Assembly (NCBI RefSeq): GCF_020524285.1
Contig: NZ_JAIVKX010000002.1
Location: 62,001 to 126,000 of the forward strand
Reading direction: 5' to 3'
From: Alloyangia pacifica
GTDB taxonomy: Bacteria > Pseudomonadota > Alphaproteobacteria > Rhodobacterales > Rhodobacteraceae
Length of the DNA: 64,000 nucleotides
Made by a program: the position numbers and the translations under genes. Below are positions 18,436 through 30,007 of this stretch, one piece after another (the stretch's first letter is position 1; every line of letters begins with the position of its first letter). The notes beneath the pieces were generated by a model. That model saw only the letters and a list, made by a program, of their open reading frames with translations, searched no databases and was not told the DNA's origin.

Positions 18436-18749
18436 AGGAGTGCAGGCCCCCTCGGGAATCCCGGTCGAAGGCCGCCGGGAGAGCGCCTGCCCGTCCGAGT
18501 GGGTTGGCGCTTTGTCATCCTCGCAGGACGTTCAGCTATTGCGCGGATTTGGCGGGCATAAAGCGTCGACCTCGATCGATGCCGCGCCATCCCAACGGCA
18601 GGCGCGTGGCCGGCTCGCGCCGCGCCGGCCAATCAGGGTCACCGACAGCGCCGTCATCCTCCACGCTTTTCGCGGGCGGCTTATGGACAGGCGGGGGATG
18701 GAGATATACACCCGTCCGGAACCCGCAGACGAGGCGCAAGAGAACACCC
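18436..18749. other. Gap upstream of alaS, no gene seen
   Basis: A 314-bp stretch between the DMT exporter and alaS. The alaS frame is open upstream to 18504 but without family resemblance. I see no RNA gene and no convincing terminator or leader structure; it presumably holds the alaS promoter. Confidence 0.6.
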
Positions 18750-21428
<2,679 letters not shown>

Positions 21429-21449
21429 TCTGAGCTTGGGGAGGAGCTT

Positions 21450-21734
21450 ATGACCGCATACATGATCGCCCGCATCGAGGTCACCGACCCCGAGGAATAT
21501 GCCGTCTATGCCGGCCAAACCGTTGCGCTCGCCGAGAAATTCGGCGGGCGCTTCCTTGTGAAGGGCGGCCCTCAGGCCTTTGTCGAAGGCGAGGGGCCGG
21601 GCCGGCACGTGGTGGTGGAATTCCCCAGTCGTGTCGCCGCCGAACGCTGGTACCACTCGCCCGAGTACCAGCGCATCCTGCCCATCGCCCTGCGCGCCTC
21701 GGTGCGCGATCTCGTCATCGTGGAAGGACTGTAA
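21450..21734 (+). CDS. DUF1330 family protein (first copy)
   Basis: A 94-residue protein of the DUF1330 family, a dimeric alpha/beta-barrel (ferredoxin-like) fold related to small monooxygenase-type folds, function unknown. Conserved features are the N-terminal beta strand MIARIEVTDPEEY, the central FLVKGG and the ERWYHSPEYQ segment. The next gene encodes a second member, and its ATG overlaps this stop by one base (TAATG), so the two are translated together. Confidence 0.88.
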   Translation: MTAYMIARIEVTDPEEYAVYAGQTVALAEKFGGRFLVKGGPQAFVEGEGPGRHVVVEFPSRVAAERWYHSPEYQRILPIALRASVRDLVIVEGL

Positions 21735-22021
21735 TGCCCGCTCTCTGGATCGCCCATGTGTCTGTCACCGACGAGGACGCCTACGGCAAGTACGCCAAGC
21801 TCGCCGGTCCCGCGATCGCCAAGCATGGCGGCGCCTTCATCGCCCGCGGTGGTCGCTACGTACAGCTCGAGGGCAAGGATCGCCCGCGCAACGTCGTGGC
21901 GAAGTTCCCCTCGGTCGAGGCGGCCGAGGCCTGCTATCACTCGCCCGAGTACCAGGAGGCCCTGGGCCACGCGCGCGGCGCGTCGGAGCGCGAGCTGCTG
22001 ATCGTCGAAACCACCGAGTGA
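21734..22021 (+). CDS. DUF1330 family protein (second copy)
   Basis: A 95-residue DUF1330 protein with the same layout as its upstream neighbour (LWIAHVSVTDEDAYGKYAKL, AFIARGG, ACYHSPEYQEAL). The two differ strongly outside the conserved segments, so the tandem is an old duplication. The one-base overlap with the previous stop suggests the products could form a heterodimer. The MOSC gene starts 9 bp downstream. Confidence 0.88.
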   Translation: MPALWIAHVSVTDEDAYGKYAKLAGPAIAKHGGAFIARGGRYVQLEGKDRPRNVVAKFPSVEAAEACYHSPEYQEALGHARGASERELLIVETTE

Positions 22022-22030
22022 GATCGCCGG

Positions 22031-22516
22031 GTGAGAGCAACGGGTGAGCCGCAGGGCCTGAAGGCTCTTCTGGCGACCCATCATGCGCCGGGCCGGCTCG
22101 ACTGGATCGGTCTGCGTGCGGAGCGGCTCGCGCCGCCGCGGTCGGTCCGCGAGACGGCGCTTACCCTTTCCGGGCTGGAGGGCGACCACGGACACCCCGG
22201 CAAGCGCGCGGTCACGCTGATCCAGGCCGAACACCTGCCGGTCATCGCGGCGCTTTGCGGCCGCGAGGCACTGGCCCCCGAGGTGCTGCGGCGCAATCTG
22301 GTCATCTCCGGCATCAACCTGTCGGCCCTGCGCGGGCAGGAGGTCTGGCTCGGCGCGGCGCGCCTGCGCTTCACCACCGTCTGCGCGCCGTGCTCGCGGA
22401 TGGAGAAGGCGCTGGGGCAGGGCGGCTACAACGCCATGCGCGGCCACGGCGGCTGGTGCGCCGAGGTGGTCCACCCCGGCGCGATCCGTGTCGGCGACAG
22501 GCTGACGCCCGCCTGA
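22031..22516 (+). CDS. MOSC domain-containing protein
   Basis: A 161-residue MOSC-domain protein (fold of the molybdenum cofactor sulfurase C-terminus, YiiM group). The conserved cysteine is in RFTTVCAPCSRMEKAL, after the typical GLEGDHGHPGKRAVTLIQ and RRNLVISGINLSAL segments. MOSC proteins bind Moco or transfer sulfur to it; the specific partner is unknown. It starts with GTG, 9 bp after the second DUF1330 gene, and probably belongs to the same transcript. Confidence 0.88.
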   Translation: MRATGEPQGLKALLATHHAPGRLDWIGLRAERLAPPRSVRETALTLSGLEGDHGHPGKRAVTLIQAEHLPVIAALCGREALAPEVLRRNLVISGINLSALRGQEVWLGAARLRFTTVCAPCSRMEKALGQGGYNAMRGHGGWCAEVVHPGAIRVGDRLTPA

Positions 22517-22519
22517 GTG

Positions 22520-23881
22520 TCAGCCGTCCGCGGCGGCGGCGCTGATCTCGCCCAGCATCTCCGCCGCCTCGCGGGTCAGCGCCCGGATGTCGACGCGAGT
22601 CAGTTCGCCGTCCCGCTTGTGCACCGCGCCGTCGATCATCACGAAGGAGACGTCCTCGGGCTCGGCGGAATGAGTCAGCAGGAAGTCCATGCTGCCCGAG
22701 GGCCGGGTGTTGAGGCTCTCCGTGTCCACGGCGATGAGGTCGGCCGGGCCGCCCACCTGCAGAACGCCGACGCCTTCGGGCGCCTGCACCGACTCCGCGC
22801 CCTGACGGCTTGCCCAGTCGAAGACCGTCGCGTCCCTCAGGCTCTGCTGGCTTTCGGAGAAGCCGTCGCCGAGATCGGCGGTGAGGCGCATGACCTCGAA
22901 CATATTGATCTGCCCGGCGAGCACCGTGTTGTCGACCGAGACCGCCATGTCGAGGCCCGCCTCCTGCATCAGCGCCGGATTGGGCACGCCGTAGCCCACC
23001 TCCATCTCGGTCCAGGGCGAGATGATCAGCGGGCTGCCGTTCTGCGCCAGCGTCTCGAGGTCGGCGCGCGGGGCCGAGGTCATATGCACCACGTGGATGT
23101 CCTCGCCCAGCATGCCCTCGGATGCCAGCGCCTGCGCATTGTGCTGGCCGGCGGCATCTCGGCTGCCGCCCATGTGGAAAGTCACCGGCAGGCCGAGCGC
23201 GCGCGCTGCGGCGATTTCCGTCTGCCAGATCTCCGGCTCCGAGCGGTCCGGCCCGCGCAGCGAGACGCCGAGGTCGATCCTGCCGTCCGGCCAGTCCGCG
23301 GCGGTGGCGCACAGGTCCTCGAGGTCCATCATCTCGCCCTTGCCGGCGGTCTGCGGGTAGCCGTAGCTGAAACGCCCCCGAACGCCGCTGTCGCGCATCG
23401 CGGCGATCTCGGCGTCGGCATGCGCCGGCGAGACGGTGTTATGGGCCCAGTTGTTCACCCAGGTGATGCCCGAGTTCACCGCCAGCGCCATGCCCAGCTC
23501 GACCGAGAGCGCCGAGGCCTCGGGCGTCCAGACCCTGGCGAGTGGCCCCATGGTTTCCGAGAAGCCGCCGGCGTCCGAGCGCGCCATGCCGCGGGCGATC
23601 GAGTTCCACATGTGCCAGTGACCATCGACGAGACCCGGGGCAACCACATGGCCCGAAAGGTCGATCACCTCGGCGCCCTCGCTCGCCAGGTCCGGGCCGA
23701 TCTCGGCGATCCGGCCCCCCTCCACGAGTATGTCGAGGGCCTGCGGCTCGGTCCAGCCGCCCTGCATGGTGACGACCTCGGCGCCGGTGAGAAGGCGGCG
23801 ATCGTCATCCTGCGCGAGCGCGTCGATCGGAAGAAGCGCGGGCAGCGAGGTTCCAAGCGCGAGCAATGTGGGGCGGGTCAT
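22520..23881 (-). CDS. Amidohydrolase with N-terminal signal peptide
   Basis: A 453-residue amidohydrolase of the cytosine-deaminase/imidazolonepropionase-like group. Metal-binding positions are recognisable: DGHWHMW after VVAPGLVDG, His in VTFHMGGSRDA, His in DIHVVHMTSAP and Asp in AVSVDNTVL. A hydrophobic start (MTRPTLLALGTSLPALLPIDALAQ) looks like a signal peptide, pointing to the periplasm. The ATG at 23881 follows a GAAAGGACTTTTC ribosome-binding region; the longer frame to 24025 is not credible. The substrate is not evident. It is convergent with the MOSC gene, 3 bp apart. Confidence 0.85.
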   Translation of the reverse strand: MTRPTLLALGTSLPALLPIDALAQDDDRRLLTGAEVVTMQGGWTEPQALDILVEGGRIAEIGPDLASEGAEVIDLSGHVVAPGLVDGHWHMWNSIARGMARSDAGGFSETMGPLARVWTPEASALSVELGMALAVNSGITWVNNWAHNTVSPAHADAEIAAMRDSGVRGRFSYGYPQTAGKGEMMDLEDLCATAADWPDGRIDLGVSLRGPDRSEPEIWQTEIAAARALGLPVTFHMGGSRDAAGQHNAQALASEGMLGEDIHVVHMTSAPRADLETLAQNGSPLIISPWTEMEVGYGVPNPALMQEAGLDMAVSVDNTVLAGQINMFEVMRLTADLGDGFSESQQSLRDATVFDWASRQGAESVQAPEGVGVLQVGGPADLIAVDTESLNTRPSGSMDFLLTHSAEPEDVSFVMIDGAVHKRDGELTRVDIRALTREAAEMLGEISAAAADG

Positions 23882-24026
23882 GAAAAGTCCTTTCGGGAGG
23901 GAGAATTGGGCTTTCTCCGTCTCAAGGCGGACCTTGCGTAAAGAGTTGCGCCGCCTCACGCGCTTGTCAGACCGTCCCAGCTGACCGGGCCGGGCCCCCA
24001 GCAAAGAAACCCGGGCACCCAGCATA

Positions 24027-24056
24027 GAAAAGAGCGATCCCCGAAAGGACCGCTCT
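24027..24056 (-). terminator. Intrinsic terminator of typA
   Basis: On the minus strand, AGAGCG pairs with CGCTCT around an inner GTCC/GGAT stem, followed by TTTT. It lies about 97 bp after the typA stop. Confidence 0.65.
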
Positions 24057-24152
24057 GCAACTTCTTCTCTTTGAAAATACGCCGGGGGTGCGGGGGCTGG
24101 CCCCCGCGTTTTCCGGCGTGCGGGGCTTGGCCCCCGCAGCTCCCGCCACCGC

Positions 24153-25970
24153 TTACTGGCTCTTGGCCATCCGCTTGCGCTCGTGCGGGTCGAGGTAGCG
24201 CTTGCGCAGGCGGATCGCGTTCGGGGTGACCTCCACCAGCTCGTCGTCGTTGATGTAGGCGATGGCCTCTTCCAGCGACAGGGTGACCGGGGTGGTCAGG
24301 CGCACGGCTTCATCGGTGCCCGAGGCGCGGACGTTGGTCAGCTTCTTGCCCTTCAGCGGGTTCACTTCCAGGTCGTTCTCGCGGCTGTGCTCGCCGATGA
24401 TCATGCCCTGGTAGACCGGCGCCTGGGCGCCGAGGAACATCTTGCCGCGGTCCTCGAGGTTCCACAGCGCGTAGGCCACGGCCTCGCCGTTCTCCATGGA
24501 GATCAGCACGCCGGCGCGGCGGCCCTCGATCGGGCCCTTGTGCGCCGTCCAGCCGTGGAACACGCGGTTCAGAACGCCGGTGCCGCGGGTGTCGGTGAGG
24601 AACTCGCCGTGGTAGCCGATCAGGCCGCGCGACGGCACGTGGCCGACGATGCGGGTCTTGCCGGCGCCGGCGGGCTTCATCTCGACCAGCTCGCCCTTGC
24701 GCGGGCCGGTGAGCTTCTCGATGACCGCACCGGTGTACTCGTCATCCACGTCGATGGTGACTTCCTCGACCGGCTCCATGCGGGTGCCGTCTTCTTCCTT
24801 CATGATCACCTGCGGGCGCGAGATCGACAGCTCGAAGCCCTCGCGGCGCATGTTCTCGATCAGAACGCCCATCTGCAGTTCGCCGCGGCCCGAAACCTCG
24901 AAGGCCTCGCCACCGGGGGTGTCGGCGATCTTGATCGCCACGTTGCCCTCGGCTTCCTTCATCAGGCGCTCGCGGATGACGCGCGACTGCACCTTCTTGC
25001 CGTCACGGCCGGCCAGCGGGCTGTCGTTGATGCCGAAGGTCACGGTGATGGTCGGCGGATCGATCGGCTGCGCGTCGATCGGCGTGTCCACGGCGAGCGC
25101 GCAGATGGTGTCGGCGACGGTTGCCTTGGTCATGCCGGCGAGGCTGACGATGTCGCCGGCGAGGCCCTCGTCGATGTCCGCCTGCGCGAGGCCGCGGAAG
25201 GCCTGAACGCGGGTGACGCGGAATTGCTCGATCTTCTGGCCGACGCGGCTGATCGCCTGCACCGTCTGGCCGACCTTGACGCGGCCGCTCTCGATGCGGC
25301 CGGTGAGCAGGCGGCCGACGAAGGGGTCGGAGCCCAGCGTGGTCGCCAGCATGCGGAAGTCTTCGTCCTGGTGCTTGATCTGCTTCGGCGCCGGCACGTG
25401 GTTCACGATCAGGTTGAACAGCGCCGACAGGTCCTTGCGCGGGCCGTCGAGCTCGGCGTCGGCCCAGCCGTTGCGGCCCGAGGCGTACATGTGCGGGAAG
25501 TCCAGCTGGTCTTCATCCGCGCCGAGCGAGGCGAAGAGGTCGAAGCATTCGTCGAGCGCGCGGTCGGGCTCGGCGTCGGGCTTGTCGACCTTGTTGAGCA
25601 CCACGATCGGGCGCAGGCCGAGGGCCAGCGCCTTGGAGGTGACGAACTTGGTCTGCGGCATCGGGCCTTCGGCCGCGTCCACCAGCAGCACCACGCCGTC
25701 GACCATGCTCAGGATACGCTCCACCTCGCCGCCGAAGTCGGCGTGGCCGGGGGTGTCGACGATGTTGATGCGGGTGTTCTTCCACTCGACCGAGGTCGGC
25801 TTGGCGAAGATGGTGATGCCACGCTCGCGCTCGAGATCGTTGCTGTCCATGGCGCGCTCGGCCACGGCTTGGTTCTCGCGGAACGCGCCGGACTGTTTGA
25901 GCAGCTCGTCCACCAGCGTGGTCTTGCCATGGTCAACGTGTGCGATGATCGCGATATTGCGCAGGTCCAT
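24153..25970 (-). CDS. typA: Translational GTPase TypA/BipA
   Basis: A 605-residue ribosome-associated GTPase of the EF-G/LepA group involved in ribosome assembly and stress adaptation. G-box motifs are intact: AHVDHGKTT (P-loop), [16 protein letters not shown] and NKVDKPDA. The C-terminal part carries the BipA-specific segments ([17 protein letters not shown], then [16 protein letters not shown] motif as [14 protein letters not shown]). The length is typical. It is co-directional with the SMR gene upstream, with a 63-bp gap. Confidence 0.97.
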   Translation of the reverse strand: MDLRNIAIIAHVDHGKTTLVDELLKQSGAFRENQAVAERAMDSNDLERERGITIFAKPTSVEWKNTRINIVDTPGHADFGGEVERILSMVDGVVLLVDAAEGPMPQTKFVTSKALALGLRPIVVLNKVDKPDAEPDRALDECFDLFASLGADEDQLDFPHMYASGRNGWADAELDGPRKDLSALFNLIVNHVPAPKQIKHQDEDFRMLATTLGSDPFVGRLLTGRIESGRVKVGQTVQAISRVGQKIEQFRVTRVQAFRGLAQADIDEGLAGDIVSLAGMTKATVADTICALAVDTPIDAQPIDPPTITVTFGINDSPLAGRDGKKVQSRVIRERLMKEAEGNVAIKIADTPGGEAFEVSGRGELQMGVLIENMRREGFELSISRPQVIMKEEDGTRMEPVEEVTIDVDDEYTGAVIEKLTGPRKGELVEMKPAGAGKTRIVGHVPSRGLIGYHGEFLTDTRGTGVLNRVFHGWTAHKGPIEGRRAGVLISMENGEAVAYALWNLEDRGKMFLGAQAPVYQGMIIGEHSRENDLEVNPLKGKKLTNVRASGTDEAVRLTTPVTLSLEEAIAYINDDELVEVTPNAIRLRKRYLDPHERKRMAKSQ

Positions 25971-26033
25971 AGGAATGCCTTTGAAGGGAGGTTTGCGCGC
26001 GGGTTAGCCGGGGAAGGGGGAAATTGCCAGCAC

Positions 26034-26363
26034 TTAATGCGGCGAGGCCCCCGAAAACAGGTGAATCACGAGGATCCCGGCAACAATCAGCCCCATTCCG
26101 AGAACTGCCGCAAGGTCCAGCTTCTGGCCGAAGGCGACCAGCCCGATCAGCGAGATGAAGACGATCCCGAGCCCCGACCACATGGCATAGGCCAGCCCCA
26201 CCGGCATGGCGCGCAGCACGATCGACAGCAGGTAGAAGGCCGCGGCGTAGGAGACCACGACGATCACCGAGGGCAGCGGCCGGGTGAACTGCTGGCTGGC
26301 CTGCAGCGCGGCGGTGCCGATGGTCTCTGCGAGAACCGCGAGGGCGAGGGTGATGTAGGGCAT
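26034..26363 (-). CDS. SMR-family efflux protein (EmrE/SugE-like)
   Basis: A 109-residue protein with four membrane helices, the size and layout of small multidrug resistance transporters. The essential membrane-embedded Glu is in the first helix (LALAVLAETIGTAAL), and the GLAYAMWSGLG segment is diagnostic. These act as proton-coupled antiporters of cationic compounds or guanidinium. The ATG at 26363 follows CCGGAGTG. It is divergent from the sensor-chemoreceptor pair that begins at 26521. Confidence 0.92.
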   Translation of the reverse strand: MPYITLALAVLAETIGTAALQASQQFTRPLPSVIVVVSYAAAFYLLSIVLRAMPVGLAYAMWSGLGIVFISLIGLVAFGQKLDLAAVLGMGLIVAGILVIHLFSGASPH

Positions 26364-26520
26364 GGAACACTCCGGCGGGATGGTGCCCCACTTCTGGCCC
26401 GGCGCGCCGCGCGCTGCAAGCCGGGGCGCAGGGCGGCGGGACAAAAAACCGCCAGCCTTAACTTCGCGTGAGGAAATCGCCGCTAGACGAGGAGGCACGA
26501 CTTGTTCGCGGAGGTGCCCC

Positions 26521-27144
26521 ATGCTTGTCCATCGCCTTACTATTCCGGGCCGTCGCCGTGCCGTCCTCGCCGGGGTGGGGCGCGTGTTTGCCGCTGGCCT
26601 GATCCTCTTGCCGCCGATGCCGCTCTGGGCCGAACAGATCGCCGCGCCGCTGCAGGCCGTGATCTCGGAGTACGTCGATCCCCTGCTCACCGACCCGGAG
26701 CTGATCGCCGCGATCCGGGCGCAGAACGCGGTGACCGCCGGCTACGACGACGCGAAGATCGCCGAGCTTGACGCGCTCTGGCAGTCCGAGATCGGCGCCG
26801 CCGAGATCCCGACCATCTCGGCGGTCTGGGATACGCCGGTGTCGGATCACCTGCGCGCGCAGCTTGCGGGGTCGGCGGGGCTGATCCACGAGATCCTCGT
26901 GATGGATGCGCGCGGGCTGAACGTCGCCGTCTCGGGGGTGACCTCCGACTACTGGCAGGGCGACGAGGCCAAGTATCTCGAAACCTACGCGCGCGGCCCC
27001 GGGGCCCTGCATGTCGGCGCCGTAGAGTTCGACGAATCGAGCCAGGTTTACATGCAGCAACTGTCGCTGAGCATCGCCGACCCGGAGTCCGGCGCGGTGA
27101 TCGGCGCGCTCACCGTCGGCCTTGACGCGGAGCGCCTGCAATGA
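26521..27144 (+). CDS. Exported PDC-like sensor protein
   Basis: A 207-residue protein with a signal peptide (residues 1-37, RRRAVLAGVGRVFAAGLILL, possible Tat-like RRR) and one soluble domain. The segment HEILVMDARGLNVAVSGVTSDYWQGDEAKY resembles PDC/Cache sensory domains, but there is no second transmembrane helix and no output domain. The ATGA overlap with the following chemoreceptor gene means the two are translationally coupled. It may therefore be a separate periplasmic ligand-binding partner for that receptor (inference). Confidence 0.72.
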   Translation: MLVHRLTIPGRRRAVLAGVGRVFAAGLILLPPMPLWAEQIAAPLQAVISEYVDPLLTDPELIAAIRAQNAVTAGYDDAKIAELDALWQSEIGAAEIPTISAVWDTPVSDHLRAQLAGSAGLIHEILVMDARGLNVAVSGVTSDYWQGDEAKYLETYARGPGALHVGAVEFDESSQVYMQQLSLSIADPESGAVIGALTVGLDAERLQ

Positions 27145-29015
27145 GGGTGCGGACGCTTCGGCTGGGCAGGTCAGGGGGCAAGTCAGGCGACAGCGCAGGG
27201 GCCAGTTCAGAGGCCAGTTCAGGGGCCAGCTCAGGCGGGCCCTCAGGCGGCAGGCCCGGCGGCGCGGCACGGGACGCCGCGAAAGTCGGCACGGGGCTGC
27301 GGCGTGCCATGGGATCGGTCTTTGCGCAGGTGGCGGGGCTCGTCGTGCTGTCGAGCCTCGTCGTCGCCGTGGTGCTGGCGGTGCAGGTGTGGCGCCTCAG
27401 CGACAAGGCCACCGGGCAGGGCATCGCGGGCATGGCGCGGCAATCGGTCGAAGCCACCGCCGCCAGCCTGCTGCCCTCGGTGCGATTCCGCGACGATGCG
27501 CGGCTGGCGCAAATCCTGCAGGACAAGGCCGAGAGCGCCGGGCAGGATCTTCTGGGCGGGCTGGTGCTCGGCGCGGATGGCGACGTGCTCGCGCGCACCG
27601 GCGACCTGGGCGATCTGGGCGAGCGCGAGGCCGAGCTCGTCGCATCGGCGCAGAAGGTGCTGGCGGAGGGCGGGCGCCACGGAAGCCTGTGGAATTTCGT
27701 CGCGACCGAAGCGGTCGCGCTGCCGGGAGAGGGCGCGCCGCTCGGCGCGCTGGCGATGGCCTGGACCGACAGCGCCATGCGCGCGTCGATCCTCCGTGAC
27801 AAGCAGATCATGCTGGCCAGCGCCGCAGCAAGCCTCTGCGTCATGCTTGCCGTGACGCTTGTGCTCCTGCGCCGGATCGTCCTGGCGCCGCTCAGCGCGC
27901 TGCGCCGGGGCATGTCGCGGGTCGCGGCGGGGGATTACGACGTTACGCTCCGCGCCGAGCGGCGGCGCGACGAATTCGGCGAGTTGGGGCGCAACCTGGC
28001 AGATCTCACCAAGACCTTGGCGCGCGGACGCGAGGCGCAGGAGGCGCGAGGGCGTGCCCATGAGGCGCAGAACCAGGTGGTGCGCCACCTGAGCGATGCG
28101 CTCGATGCCCTCGCCGGGGGCTCGCTGCGGCACACGATCCTCGAGGCATTTCCCGGGGAATACGAAGAGCTGCGCGGCAACTACAACCGCGCGGTCGAAA
28201 GCCTGCACGCCACGATGACCGAGGTGAACTCGGGCGCGCTCAACATCCACAGCAGCGCCGAGGAGATCGCGCGCGCCTCAGATGATCTCTCCCGCCGCAC
28301 CGAGACGCAGGCAGCCACCCTCGAGCAGACCGCGGCCGCTCTCGACGAGATGCTGTCCCGGGTGCGCGAAGCGGCGCAATCCGCCAGGGACGCCGAGACC
28401 AGCGTGCAGACAGCCTCGAAGCTGGCGGATCAGAACGGCGAGGTCATGCGCTCGGCGATCGAGGCCATGGGTGGGATCGAGCGCAGCTCGCAGCAGATCA
28501 ACGAGATCATCGGGGTGATTGACGACATCGCCTTCCAGACCAACCTGCTTGCGCTCAACGCCGGGGTCGAGGCGGCGCGCGCCGGGGCCTCCGGCAAGGG
28601 GTTTGCCGTGGTGGCCTCCGAGGTGCGGGCGCTGGCGCAGCGCAGCTCGGACGCGGCGCAGCAGATCAAGACGCTGATCAGCGGCTCGGCAGACCGGGTC
28701 CGCGACGGGGTCGAGCTGGTCGAGCGGTCTGGCGAGGCGCTGAGCGAGGTGGTGGCCCAGGTGAACCAGATCTCGAGTCTGGTCAGCAGCATTGCCGGTG
28801 TGGCCGCCGAACAGTCGCAGGGCCTCAACGAGATCAATGTCGGGGTCAGCAATCTCGACCGGGTCACCCAGCAGAACGCCGCCATGGTCGAGCAGAGCAC
28901 CGCCGCCGCGCATATGCTGCGCGGCGATGCGGGCCGGCTCTCCGACCTGATGCGGCGCTTCAACGTGGGCGACGAAGTCGCCGCCGGGGGTGGCGCCGCA
29001 GTCGCGGCGGCCTGA
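27141..29015 (+). CDS. Methyl-accepting chemotaxis protein
   Basis: A 624-residue chemoreceptor. It opens with about 50 residues of Ser/Gly/Ala-rich low complexity, then a membrane helix (about 60-82), a periplasmic domain of roughly 150 residues, a second helix (about 222-245), and a HAMP domain (LRRGMSRVAAGDYDVTL). A long signalling coiled coil follows, with the hairpin tip IDDIAFQTNLLALNAGVEAA. There is no C-terminal NWETF-type tether for CheR. The unusual N-terminal extension is encoded by near-tandem GCCAGTTCAG-like repeats at about 27199-27245, so a start after the repeat (M57, in ATGGGATCGGTC at 27309) cannot be excluded. It is coupled to the exported sensor-like protein by an ATGA overlap. 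Confidence 0.92.
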   Translation: MRVRTLRLGRSGGKSGDSAGASSEASSGASSGGPSGGRPGGAARDAAKVGTGLRRAMGSVFAQVAGLVVLSSLVVAVVLAVQVWRLSDKATGQGIAGMARQSVEATAASLLPSVRFRDDARLAQILQDKAESAGQDLLGGLVLGADGDVLARTGDLGDLGEREAELVASAQKVLAEGGRHGSLWNFVATEAVALPGEGAPLGALAMAWTDSAMRASILRDKQIMLASAAASLCVMLAVTLVLLRRIVLAPLSALRRGMSRVAAGDYDVTLRAERRRDEFGELGRNLADLTKTLARGREAQEARGRAHEAQNQVVRHLSDALDALAGGSLRHTILEAFPGEYEELRGNYNRAVESLHATMTEVNSGALNIHSSAEEIARASDDLSRRTETQAATLEQTAAALDEMLSRVREAAQSARDAETSVQTASKLADQNGEVMRSAIEAMGGIERSSQQINEIIGVIDDIAFQTNLLALNAGVEAARAGASGKGFAVVASEVRALAQRSSDAAQQIKTLISGSADRVRDGVELVERSGEALSEVVAQVNQISSLVSSIAGVAAEQSQGLNEINVGVSNLDRVTQQNAAMVEQSTAAAHMLRGDAGRLSDLMRRFNVGDEVAAGGGAAVAAA

Positions 29016-29064
29016 GCGGTCCGGCGCCGGGCGATGAGCGGGCCCGGGCGCCGCTCTGAAGGGC

Positions 29065-29928
29065 CTAGTGCCGGGCGTCGATGGCTGCGGCCACCACTGC
29101 GACGAAATCCGCCTCGTCACGGACCGTCGCCATGTCGGAGGCTTCGACGGTGACACCCCAGTTCTGCGCCATGGCCTCGTAGCGTGGTTGCCGATGCGCC
29201 AGCGCCTGGGCATAGGTCCAGCGGATGAAGTCATCGGGGTCCACCGCGCCCTCGGAGATGCCCTTTTCGTCGAGGTACCGCGTCCAGGCAGCCTCGAGGA
29301 ACTCGGGTTGGTAGGCCATCGGCTTGGGGGCGCGGTCGAAACGGCGGATGAGCTCTTCGGTATGGGCCTCGCTGCCGCGAACCCAGACCATCAGGGCCTG
29401 GCGTGACAGCTCGCTCAGGATCGGATCGCGGGGATTTTCGGCGTCCACCCATTCGCAGATCGAGCCGCCCGTGTCGCAGACGAAATGCGGGTAGCCATAG
29501 AGCTGCTGCGCGCGCTCGATGAAATAGCCGGTGTCGAGCAGGGCCTGCTCCTCGGCGCGGCGGAACTGCTCCTGCCGCAGGCGGTAGGTGGTCATCGGCA
29601 GGCCGCCCTTGGCCGCATCGCCGGGTTTGCCAAGGTAGGCCGACACCGGCGTGAGGTTCTCGAAGGTGATGTTGGAGCCGATGTAGATCGAATCCGACAG
29701 CAGAAGCTCGCGCAGGAAGGGGTTCTTCATTGCCTCGGCCTTGGCATTGTCGGCGATGTACTCGCCCATGTAGCGCGTGCCGATGCGGTAATCGATCGAG
29801 TAGTGGAACCAGTCGCCCGACTGCCGCAGCATCGAGGACACATGAGTCTTGCCCAGCCCCGACATGGCGAAGAGCACCACGTGCTTGCGCGCGGCATCAC
29901 GCCAGACGGCGGCGGTTTCGTACAGCAT
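29065..29928 (-). CDS. P-loop NTPase-like protein of unknown role
   Basis: A 287-residue cytoplasmic protein beginning with a nucleotide-binding P-loop, VVLFAMSGLGKTHVSSMLR (about residues 12-30), as in small kinases. The rest does not match a kinase family I can name; notable stretches are FHYSIDYRIGTRYMGEYI, FVCDTGGSICEWVD and a C-terminal helical part ending AVVAAAIDARH. The start at 29928 is the ATG directly before the P-loop; the frame extends to 30204 but overlaps the EamA gene in a non-family sequence. It may be co-transcribed with the EamA gene 79 bp upstream. Confidence 0.75.
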   Translation of the reverse strand: MLYETAAVWRDAARKHVVLFAMSGLGKTHVSSMLRQSGDWFHYSIDYRIGTRYMGEYIADNAKAEAMKNPFLRELLLSDSIYIGSNITFENLTPVSAYLGKPGDAAKGGLPMTTYRLRQEQFRRAEEQALLDTGYFIERAQQLYGYPHFVCDTGGSICEWVDAENPRDPILSELSRQALMVWVRGSEAHTEELIRRFDRAPKPMAYQPEFLEAAWTRYLDEKGISEGAVDPDDFIRWTYAQALAHRQPRYEAMAQNWGVTVEASDMATVRDEADFVAVVAAAIDARH

Positions 29929-30007
29929 GGATCGGCTCCTGGTTCGTCTGGCCTGACAGGTACTTGCGCCCGCGCCCGGCGTCAAACCCCAGAGGCAAGC
30001 CCCAGCG

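Noticed and set aside
27199-27245. Microsatellite independent of genes
   Set aside because: The GCCAGTTCAG-like repeats lie in frame in the chemoreceptor N-terminus and encode a Ser/Gly-rich linker.
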